A DNA stretch of 64,000 bases, from positions 1 through 64,000 of the forward strand of contig CBFFRQ010000056.1 of the NCBI GenBank assembly GCA_965644315.1, in the 5' to 3' direction. This DNA is from Caecitellus pseudoparvulus. Its lineage: Eukaryota; Bigyra: Bicosoecida. The position numbers were made by a program, and so were the translations under genes. Positions 10,801-22,800 of the stretch are shown piece by piece; the stretch's first letter is position 1, and every line of letters begins with the position of its first letter. The notes beneath the pieces are model-generated. The model had not been told where the DNA came from and made no database searches. It worked only from the letters and a program-made list of their open reading frames with translations.

Positions 10801-13800
10801 CAAAGAATGCTACACTGCCACACAATGACAACCCTTGAAATCCCCCAGCGCCAGGAAATCCATCTGCAATCCATACGCTTGAAGAAATAGACCGGTCTGC
10901 TCCCAGGAACAAGACAGCCAAGGCACCTGTGGCGTTTCCTTGCACATTCACACCCCCTGACACGCCCACCACAACATCCAAGTGTCCATCACCATTTAGG
11001 TCTGGGAGCATGGCCATGCCAGCTCCAAATTCAGCACCGACAGTGGAATTCACGACTTGGGATGCGTCTAGGTGCTGGACGTCGGCGACCAGTGACCCGG
11101 TTGCTGTTTGCGGGGCGCATCCAGCTCCAGAGGCCACAAGGTCTGATGGACACGGAGGTGACACGGCGCCCAAGTGCACAGCGAAAGCATCAAGCTGGCC
11201 AGCATGTGCGCCAGAGACGGATGCGTTGGCTGAGCCGACGAGGAGGAAACCTGCCCCGTGCCCAACAGTGCCAGGGAGCCAGGACAAGCTGCGGGCGAAG
11301 GTCATACCCAGTGCCAGCTCTGAGCTTTGGCCGTGCGATGACGAAAGCACCCCCTCAATTGAAACCGATTCATCGCTAGACACTGCAACCATTAAAACCA
11401 TGCCAGCAGCAGACCCCGGCCCACGTGCCAGCCCCGCAACAAACCCAGCGCCACCCACATCGCTTGGCATAAAACTCAGCGTGGCACCAAACTGAGCACC
11501 GTGCGTAAGGACTCCAGAGAAAGCTGGCTGCGTTGCAGAGAGTAACAGGGCACTTGCCACCTCTGTCCCATTGTGCACAGTAAGGATCCACACGGCCCCA
11601 GAGGAGTCCAGCCCGTAGGAGGGCGCTCCGACCGCAAGTGTTGATGACCAGGAGTCGTTCCCGCTGGAAATCTGCGCAACGCTGAATCCAAACTGTGCAG
11701 TGTCTACAGCTTCCTCGGAGTACCCGCCCAATGATGCTGCTCCGAGGCACTCAACAAGCGATGCTTGGCCCACCGAAGAAAAGCTGGCAAAACACACCGC
11801 GCCGTCTGAAGCATTCATCCCAGGGGCGCCAACTGCGGCAACGATTTCGCCTTGTTCAGACACACCGGAAGTGGCTAACGCGTGCCCAAATGCTTCGGCA
11901 CCAGATACGCTTCCAAACCCTGGTTGACCCAAGGCTGTCCCAATGGCAATGGCAGCGCTTGACGCATCCAACGACAGGAAGATGCACCAGACACTGCCAC
12001 CATTGCTGACGATTGTGGAGTCTCCCGGTGCCCCGACCAACAAGTCCAGTGCCCCATCTCCGTCCAAGTCGCCAGGACTGGACAGAGCGGATCCGAAGAG
12101 ACTCCCTACGGGTATGGTGGGGAAAGTCAAGGTGTTGCTCAGGTTCAAAAATCTCGACTGGAATGACAAAGCACTTTCGTTGCCTTGTGCATACACAATC
12201 CATACGGCACCTTGCTCAGCACCAGCATTTGACGCCCACAAGGGCGCTCCAACCGCAAAGTCAACGAGCCCGTCGTTGTCAAAGTCAGCCAAGCCCGCTG
12301 CCGACATGCGAGCTCCGAACCCAGACATTTCATTCCAGAACTGAAGCTCATCAGCCCGAAGCTGCCCAGACCGTTGGACCAGCGCTGCTCTCACAGAAGC
12401 GTTGCAGGAAGGTTCACCGAGTTTGCTCCGCAACGGGCAAGCCTGTACCGCTCCTGTGAGCGCCAGATCCATGGACACGAGCACACCCGATTCTTCACTC
12501 GCACCTTGCCCACATGGGTCTCCAACAAGCAAGCTCAAGCTCGAGTCCGTGGACTTCTGCAGAGCGAGAGACTCTGCAAAGCATGGTGACCCCGTCGCTC
12601 CAGGCACAGACGGCCTTCCAAACACGTGAACTGATTCAACTTCTCCCGCAGACAGAGTCAAGTACACGACTGCCCCTCCACCAGAGGGCTGTCTGGCTCC
12701 CGCAAGCACCTGCGCTGATCCTGCGGTGGGTCCGGGGAGGTACTCCAAAGAACGCCCAAACGCCAGCCCTGAGTGGCTTGCCAGCGCTCTGGGGTCTGGT
12801 GTCAGACTCGACAGGCTGCAGATTGTCATGTTGGTACAGAGCTGCAGCAAGCGAACTACGCCCTGGCCACTATCAGCTCCTGGGCAGCCCACTGCAAGGA
12901 GTACCCCTTCCGTCAACGTGAACGCACTCAGTGCTGCCCCAGTTAAGTCTCCTTGCAAGGCTGGAATGCCAAGCCCGCCGTGCTCACCAGCTTGCTCTGC
13001 AGTCCCAACAGGCGTCACCCGGAGAGCGTGCACGATCCCTGCATCGTCATCGCTCCCTGGTGCCCCTACAAATAGAATCGTCTCAGCCAAGTTCTCATTT
13101 CTCACCGCTGCGAGAGAAGCCCCGAAAGCGTCTCCCGCTTCAAGAACAGCTGGCAGGCCCCCTGTGGAGTTTGCAAGCTCAACAGAGCCGGCTATTGAGG
13201 CACTGCGGGTGGATGCAGAGAGAAACACGATGAACACTTGACCAGACACCTTACCAGCAGGTGCCCCCACAGCTAAATCACCCGTGCCGTCGAGGTTCAC
13301 ATCCCCGACTGCAGCCAGCGAAGAGCCGAAGCGTGAGCCAGGGGAGATGGACGGGAAACCTGCGTGTGACGAAAGGATTTCAGTTTGGGCGAAGGGTGCC
13401 CCAGAGGCTGCACCGAAGAGCAATCGAACACCGCCAACTTCGTTTCCAAACGTGTCTGTCAATCCTGGAATTCCCACAGCATAGTCAAGTCCGTCACTTG
13501 CATCAAACGTGCCAAGGCTGCAAACAGCGTGGCCGAAAGCACCACTTGTGCGACCAGCATGCAATGCCGCCCCTGAAAGGACTGTAGAGTTTCCGAACAA
13601 GTTGTGCGCTGGAGAGGGGGGCTCTGGAACAGAGAAGCGCGCTCCAGCGGCAAAGGATGTGCGCAGCTCCAAGACCTCAGGCAGAAAGTGAGAGCCATTC
13701 CACAGAGCAGGGGTCCCAAGCAGCACGGCATGCCTTCCAGTCCCCTGGATGTCACCAAGGACCAGTACATCCGAGCCGAGGGAGCCCGATGAGCAGGAGA

Positions 13801-16800
13801 CCCCAAGGTCTTCACTGTGAGCATTCAAGCCGCTCGACTGTTTCACTGCACCGCTTGAATCCAGTCGCAGGAGCAGCAGCGGGACACACAAATCCGTTGC
13901 GTTTTGGGAACCTGATGAGGAAACTAGCAAGTCGCCAACACCGTCATGATCCACGTCCCCTGCCGCAACCAAGCCAGTTCCAAATCCGCTCAGTGTTCCA
14001 AAGAAAGGAAGCTTCGCGGACGATTGAGATATGCGGTGCACACCTTTCACGCCTCCAGAGTCTTCAAACAGCAGCAAATATACCACCCCTGCAGCGTCTG
14101 CCGAAATGCTGTCGTTCGCCGCACCAATTGCTGCGTCAGGTACCAGATCTCCATCCCACATCCCGAGAGCAGCGATGGACAAGCCAAACTTGGACCCCCA
14201 GGACAGGCCTGGCACTGAGCCGGCAGAGATAAGAGGCGAAGTTGACAGTGCTGAGCCGTTTCGCGCAAGGTGGACAAGAAAGCATCCACCCACATCGGCA
14301 GTGCCGCCGACATCCATGCCTGGAGCCCCCACGAGCGCATCTGGAACGCCATCACCATCCACATCCCCCAAGCCGCCCACAGCAGATCCTAGTTTGTCCT
14401 CAGAGCTTATTTGACCTTGCAGCGCAGGAAGCCGCCCATCCACTTCAACCACGTGTCGAACAAACCCAGTTTGAAAAAGCAGCAGGACAAAGAACCCTCC
14501 ATCGTGAAGGTGTTGGGCGCTGCGACTCGGCGCTCCCACCAGCAGGTCCATTGCGCCATCCAGGTCCACATCTCCAGCCGCACTCACGCTTGCCCCAAAC
14601 TCCCACCCTGCCTGCAACTGCAGGGCAGGGTGGGATGAATTCGCAATGGCAGACTGCCAAGCCCAGTGCGAGTGTCCGCCACGGGTCCTTGTGAGAATAT
14701 GCACGACTCCCGCCCCTGCTTCTGCTGGTGCCCCAACGGCAATGAATGGCTGACTGGTGTCACTTCGAAGCCCTAGATATGCGAGGCTTCGTCCGAAATC
14801 ACTGTCAAGGTTCAGAGGTGGGCCTGGAAGCACGGGCGAAATAGGCCCGAGCACCCCCTGGAAGTGGGCAGCGGAAGGCAGCCTGGAGCTAGAGAGCGCA
14901 TAGCTTTGGGCAAAACGCGGCAGCGACCCAGGAACCTGGAGCAAGTGTGCTTGGCCGGTCTCAGCCGAAGTGTTGGAAACTGGAACCGAGCTGACAAGGA
15001 TCCACGCTTCCCCGTCGCCATGCAGGTCCCCACCAAACGCAGCCGCAGAACAAAACGAGCTGGCGGCAGTGCTGCTGCCAGAGCGAAACCCAGAAGTCTC
15101 GGAGGAGATGGCCAAAGTACGATTCACCGCCCCACCGAGCCCAAGAGTGAACAGCAAACAGCGATCACCTCCGTAACCTCCACGCTCCCCCACTATCAGC
15201 ATGGTGCCTCCTGCAACAGCAGCGCTCGGACCAGCAGCAAGGGAATGTCCAATGGAGCCGCGCAGTAGATCAGGCCACATGATTCCGGCGTTTGCAGCAG
15301 CCAAGTCCACAGCATCCAAAACCGTGCCACCTGCACCCAGGAACAGAAGGATCACTTTGCCCCTGCCGTTTCCTGGCGCTCCGATTGCAACATCCTGAGT
15401 TCCGTTCTCGTCCACATCCCCGACACTTGCCACAGCAGACCCGAATGCATCCCCCGCTTCGACAGTTCCCGGAGGCAACCCGGAAGCATTGCACCAGAAC
15501 GAAGCCCGCATGGCAAGCGACTCATTGTATGACAACGCGAGGGTCCAGACACGCCCAGCCCCTGGTGCTCCGCCTGGCGAGAAGCCTGGCGACCCAACTA
15601 GAAGTGAATGCGAAAACCCTAACGTGAACGACTCGTGGGCGCTCATGGCAGCACCAAAGCCTTCACTCGACGCCAAGGACAGTCCGTCAACATTGTTATC
15701 GTTTCCAACAGGAGTCCAGTGCCGAACTGATACAGGCTCTGTTGGGGTGCTTGCAAGGAACAGAAGCAATAGCTCGCCTGTCAAAGCATTTCCTCCACCA
15801 GGAGCCCCCACAGCAATGTCCGGAAACCCATCACGGTCTACATCACCAATCCCTGCCACGGCAGAGCCTAGCCCACGGTCTGGGTGTGGCTGGAGGTAAG
15901 GAATATCAGCGGCACTGAAAGCGACCCGAAACATGCTCTGCGTTGCGTCTAAGCCTGTCAAGGAGACCCAAAGTGCACCCCTAACCACCCCCCCAGCATC
16001 GACTTCTCCAGGTGACGAAACAATTAAGTCGCTCCGTCCGTCGCCATTTAGGTCACCCATTACTGCCAGAGCAGAACCAAACTGAAGGTTGAAACTTGCG
16101 GTGGGGGGTGGCGCACTTGGCGGTGATGGCTGCAGTACTGTATGCTGAAGCAGAACAGACCTTGTCGGGTCCAGGGCGGGAATCTGGGGAGGGTGCCAAG
16201 GGAACCTCAATGTGATGAGAAAATCGGACCCTCTTGAATCAGGAGACGATGCGTCGGACACAGCTCCTGGTGAGCCGACAAGAAGAATTAACGATTCCGA
16301 GGATGCAATGCCACTGGCCACACTAGACCCAAACAAAGCGCCCGCCGAAAGATCCCGAATGCCTGCAAGGCCAGATCCAATCCTGTGCACTGAAAGGGGC
16401 TCTGCGGATGCACTGAGTGCAATGATGAACACTGCCCCTGTTTGGTTGCCAGCCCCATCCGACCAGGTAGGGGCCCCTACGACAATGTCGCCAACTCCAT
16501 CGCCATTCAAGTCACCAGCAGAAGCACAGGCTGCTCCGAACCGGGATGGAACGGTCACCAGTATGGCCAAATCCGCTGAACTGCCATTGATGACCGCCAC
16601 ACTCAGAGCATTTCCCCCAGGCCCGAGCTGGACGAGGACAACGGCGCCGCTGTCTTCCTCGAAGCCTCCAGCACCTGGCGCGCCAACCAGGACATCAGGA
16701 ACGGTGTCGTTGTTCCAGTCCCCAATTGCCGCAACAGATGCGCCAAATGCAGTGTGGTTGTTGCCCAGGTAGTGCGAGAGAGTGTGCCCAGGCAGAGTTT

Positions 16801-19800
16801 GGTGCTGAATGGCGAAGCCTAGGGGGTCAAGGAAGACAGTGACGATTGCTCCGGCGCCTCCCGAGAAACCTGGCTTGCCCACCACGAGATCTGCACTCCC
16901 ATCCGCATTGATGTCCCCAACAGCAGCCAGCCCGGCTCCCAGGTGGTGCTGAGGGGCTGAGACTCCAATGGGCAAGCCCCCGAGTCCACGCCCGAGTACC
17001 CCCTCCATAACGCAGTCGCCACCACTGGAGAGGAACAAGACATGGACCTCGCCTGCCCCTGAGTCCGCCTCGGGGTTTCCGATCGCCATGTCGACAACCC
17101 CATCGTTGTTCAGGTCCCCGATCCCTGCCATAGCCAGGCCGTGTGCGCCGTGCGTTGCGACTGCTACGCTCATGGACGGGCAATTCCCAGAAGATGAGAA
17201 ATCGCCCAAGCCGAAGAGATCCCCGGTGGTTGAAACAGAAGCAATCGACAAGCTGGTGTTCGATGGACCGCTAAGGGCCACGAGCGATCCGAAACCATCG
17301 GATCGGGTGCCCAACACCCCCACAGCATGACCGACTTCTCTCCGCCCCGGCACGTTCGCAGCAATTGAACTGCGATTCAGCTGTGAGCTGGTCAGCACAA
17401 CGCTCGAACAAGGCTGTCGAAGGGCAGCCAAGGACACCGGACACGTAGCTTCAACGGGCACAAACTCTACGGCATGCTCTGAAACGCGGCCAGCCGCAGA
17501 GTAAGTGGTAAACTTGGAACCCACCAAAAGCGCCCCCGTTGAGGACCCTACACCGCTGCCCAACCAGGTCAGAGACGTACCATACTGTAAGCCTGCACCA
17601 AGATCACTGGGCTCATTGAGGGCATTAAAACCCGTCACCTCGCCTGAGGATGTGAGCAGCACCAAGAAGAGCGCGCCACCGGGCCCACTTTGAGCTGGTG
17701 CACCAACAAGCAAGTCAGGGACACCGTCAAGGTTTACATCCCCGACGCCCGTCAACGATGCAGCAAAAGCATTGGGCACACCAACGAATTCCCCAAGTGG
17801 CCCACTTGTGGCAGACACCAAAGACGCGTTCACCACAGTGTTTGCCGCATCCAGGAAAAGCAGCCAGAGAGCCCCAGTAGGCACACCCGCTGCAAACGGG
17901 TCCACATGCCCCACAGCGACATCAGCAAAGCCATCGGTATTCACGTCCCCAACAACTGCAGTGCTGAGCCCAAACTGCGAATCAGGTGCCAACGACTGCG
18001 CAGGCAGCATGCCTGGGGCACTCACCCAAGGGCTGTGGACTTGTGAAGAGATGGTAACAGTCAGCGCAGAGGAGGCGACGCCGACCTGCAAAAGGTACAC
18101 ACACCCAGCTGAGGCATTAAATCCCGGCGCTCCGATTGCAACAGACACTTGTAAGCTACCCTCAACATGCCGCCATGCACCTGCAGACGCCCCGAAGCGC
18201 AAGCCGGCAGAAGCACCAGGAGGGGCCCAAGTGAAAGCATCTTCAACAGACACTTGACCGAGAGAAATGTCAAAGCTGAGCAACAATAAGTGCATGCTTC
18301 CCTCAGAGCTAATGCCAGACCCAGGTGCTCCAAGAAGGAGGTCCCGAAAGCCATCACCGTTCACATCCCCAACACTCGCACAGGAACGCCCAAGCTCGTC
18401 TCCCGGGTTCTCAGAGATCAACCACCCCGCCAGCCCCGGAGCAAGAAGTTGACTTGTCCAGTTCACCGCTCCATCAAGCGAGCGCCTCAAGACAAGCCAG
18501 CCGCCACCTGTGCTGTTTCCCGAGGCGGAGAGTGCTGTAGCAGCGCCCCAAAAAAAGTCTAGCGAACCATCTCCGTCAAGATCTCCCAACACTGCAGAGC
18601 TACTCGCATTCGCTGGCATCCCTTGCCAGCCGCTGGGAGGGTGGTCGTCAAAGTCAAATCCTGCAGTGACATTCCCCACGAGGAGTGCTGCAGATGGGGG
18701 GGTTCCAAGGGGCAGCGACCTTTCAGTGGTGGGAAGCGTAGTAGAAAAGACTTCCAACCGCCCTGCCCCAGCGAGGCCGCTGGCAAGCGCACACGGGTTG
18801 GCAACTCCAAAGTCAAGCCCGCCATCTCCATCAACGTCACCGTATGACGCCACACCATGACCAAAGCAGGAAGTGGGCGGGAAATCCAAGCTGGCGTCAT
18901 TGTCTTGCACCTGCAGCACCTGCCGCACCTGCCCACCAGGAAGCAGAGTCAACACCAAGAGCTGCCCGGGGGCGTCTCCAGCCGCTGACGCGCCTGGCGA
19001 TCCGACGAGCAAATCTACGATTCCATTCTGGTCCACATCTCCGGCACATGCCAACCCACTGCCAAACATGTCACCCGCGCTGATGAAATCAGAAAGAGGC
19101 TCGACACTTGAGTACAGGTGAAGCATTGTGTGGGCAGTTCCATTCGTTCGCAGGAGTGCAAGATACACGGCTCCACAGTCAGCACCGCATGGGCTTGATG
19201 CTTCGTTGGGCGCACCGACGGCGACGTCTGGCACGCCATCTCCGTCCACATCTCCAACTGCTGCGACACTGCGCCCGGCGTTGTAGGCTGAGGTAGCAAA
19301 GCTGGCCGCCGTGCTCCCCACATCAGAAACCCTCAGCGCCTGCCCCCCACGCTCAAGAAACATGATGAAGGCTGTGCCCCGGCCGGCATCGGCACCCGGC
19401 GCTCCGATGGCGGCATCGGGCCACCCATTGCCATCCACGTCACCGATCAGGGCCAGGGCAGAGCCAAAGCCACTTTGTGATATGTTCAAGCTGGCGGGAA
19501 TTCCGGACTTTGCAGGCCAGTAGCCCTGTACTCCAAGACATGCGTGCCCCACTAAGGAAATGCCAAACACTCGGCCGTCGCCCCCGTCAGCCCCTGGGGC
19601 GCCAACAAAGAGGTCAGGTGCTGCGTCGCCGTTCAGATCCCCGGCACTGGCGACAGCGCTGCCAAATTGGGCACCCGGGGAAAGCACTGTGCTGAGATGT
19701 GGGCAGGAGTCAACATCCAAGCTGGTGAATGCACCAAAGTCCCCTGCACCAGACACTGTCGAGAGGAACACTGCTCCATACTGCTGGGCCAGTACATCCG

Positions 19801-22800
19801 CTTGGGGAGCGCCAATGGCGACCACACGGCCAGAACCCTGAGGGGCGGCGCCCACTATGGCCGATGATGAGCCAAATGCTGTGTTTAGAGCTGGCACAAT
19901 GCCCGACCCCGACTCCCCCAGAACTTCATGAGAAACAGCGCTGGAGGGCAAGAATGTAGACACACTGAGTCGCAATGCGTGTGCGGGGCGCCCAGTGTCT
20001 ACGTGCAGGCTGCTCGTGGCAAGAATCGCACCGCCGCCGGCACGCGAGCCATTCGCCCGCAAGGCAGTACCAAAGGCAAAGTCGCTGAACCCGTCGCGAT
20101 TGAAATCTCCAAGGTCCGCCAGACCACCAGAAAAAAGACCTTGAGCACTGCGAGGCAGGCCGTGCGACTCAGGGGTGAGCTTCAGCCACGCATGCACTGG
20201 GCCAGAGCTTGTCAAGTGAAGCAAGTACATGCTTGACTGGCGCGGTCCTGAAGCTTCTGCTGCCCCAGGAGCCAGAACCAGCAAGTCAGGCACTCCATCT
20301 CCGCCCACATCTCCAACACCCGCCACCGCCTGTCCAAAGCCAGCTGAGTCCTGCAAAGGTGCTGAGAAGGCCCCATCAACATCACTCACGATGGTCGTTG
20401 TGTCAACATGCCCATTGGACAAAAGAAAAAGAAGGAACACCCGACCACGACCAGGCCCACCTGCGTTTGTGCCTGGCGCACCAATTGCAACGTCAGATGC
20501 ACCAATGCCGTCGACATTGCCGATTCCAGTCACGGAAGCGCCAAAGCCGTCCCCGGAAGTGAGAGATGAAGTCGGCAAACCTGCAGGAGAGCCCTCTTCG
20601 ACCACATGACTGCCTGCGGCGCTGCCGTTGGTGTGCAGCAATGCAACTATCGATGCGCCAGCATTCGCCGATCGGCCAGGGGCGCCGATAGCAATGTCCT
20701 GCACGCCGTCGGAGTTCAAGTCGCCGATCACAGCGACACTGCTTCCCAAGCCATCGCCGCTACGCCAAACTGGGGGCACTCCATTTGTCCCATTTGACAG
20801 CGCAATGCTTGCCCTCACCTCGACGCTTCGGGGAACTGCAGTGACCGTGAGGAACAACACAAACACAGTTCCTGCCCCCGGACCAGATGGCGCCCCAACG
20901 GCGAGATCAGGGGATCCGTCACGGTCCAAGTCTCCCAGGCCAGCAACGGCACTTCCGAACCCAGCAATGCCGGCATCAAGTGACAAGCCTTGCAGACCAT
21001 TGGCAATCTTAATGGACGCGCTGGGTGAGCCGTCACTCTGCAAGAACTGAACCCAAACAGCACCTGAAGCAGCCGCGGCACCGTCCAACTCGACTCCAGC
21101 TCCAACTGCAATGTCCTGAATGCCATCACTGTCCAGGTCACCCAACGCAGCGATCGCCCCGCCAACGCCGGAGCTCGGTGAACCACTCCAAGCGTCAAAT
21201 GCCCCCGCGCTCGTGCGCATCGATACGTGTGAGGCAAAAAACGGAGGAGGAGTGAAGCCCCTTGCCGGGGGAGGGAGACTCGTCGCAGCGGAGGGACGCA
21301 GATCGAAGACGAACGTCTTGCCAGGCTCAGAAGCACCTGCAGTGGCACCTGCAAAGAGGCCAGATGTGTTCACCCCAGGATAGCCCCATGCTATGCCGAG
21401 GGGTTCGCTGAATGCTTGCGTCCCAGCATACTGACCCCTCAGACCTGGGAAAGCTGAGCTCACAGGCTCCGCGGAAGACACGGTCCCGTTCGCGCGCAAG
21501 GACATGAGCAGGATACCTCCCCGAACCGATGAATCTGACCCCGGGAAGGACATGTACGAAGACCCCGCAGCAATGTCCTGAACCCCATCGCCATTGACAT
21601 CCCCGATAGCAGCCAACGCCAAACCAAACAGCCCAGCCGATCTTGCAAACTGTACAATTGCAGGATCTGCCGCAAAAATACCTTGCAGGGACTTCAGATG
21701 ACCAGTGGCATGCAAACACGCGATGAACACCGCACCAGAGTTTGCCATGGACCCTGAGGCAGCGTTTGGAGCGCCGACGACAAGGTCTGGAACACCGTCT
21801 TCGTCCCAATCGCCAATCGCGCTCATGGAAGACCCCAAGCGTATGGCGCTGGTCCATTCAGCAAGGCCAGAAGTCGAGCGCTTGTTGAGCACCAGCTGCC
21901 AAGAGGCTGCACTCTCACCTATGAGCACCACTGCAACTGCGCCACCACTTCCTTCGAACAGGTCAGCACCAAAGGCAACATCGAGAACCCCATCACCGTT
22001 CACATCCCCGATTCCACTTGCAGACACGCCGAATCGAGCAGACCCTGACGCTATAAAGTCGCAACCGCTTGTGCAGGCCTCGAAAGGAACAGCCTCGCGG
22101 CATCGGCCTTCACCTTCCAGGAGGACCAAAAAGGCGGCTCCGGTGTTGGTCGATGGAGTGGCGTGGCCCCGGGCACCTACGAGCAGGTCAGGATACCCAT
22201 CTCCGTCTACGTCCCCCGCGGCTGCCACACTGAACCCAAAGTCGCTGCTGTCGGTCAGAACTCCGAGTCCGGGACAGTTTGAGGAAGAGATGACTACGCG
22301 GTGTGTCAAGCCGACGTCTGGGTGCTGGGTGTACACGAACACTTGCCCTTCGCTTGAACCGCCCCCAGCAGCCGCATAAGCACCGAGAGCAAGCAAAGAC
22401 CCCTGGCCATCTGGGCGATCACCAACCTTTGCGGCAGAGCCAAACCATGCGCCAGCAGGGATCGTCCCAAGGTCGCCAGCTCGGGAGCCAACAACACCAG
22501 TGAACCGCAAAGCGGAGCCCTCCGCAGATGTCCGGATCAAAATCTGAGAGAATGAAAAGTTCGCGCCCTGGCGAAGACTCGGAAGTGCAAAGGTGCGGAC
22601 CAGCCCAGTTCCATTCACGCCAGCCCCAGGAATGCCCACATGAAGATTCACCCTGGAGGGAGACTGGCCATCTCCACAGAGGGAAATGGCGCTTCCCAGA
22701 GATCCTCCGCTTGGAAGAACGCCGAATCCCGTGGATGCTGCACCCAGGTAGGGTCGGGCAGACACCAGCGTGGAACTGCTTTCGAGCTGGAGGAACAGGA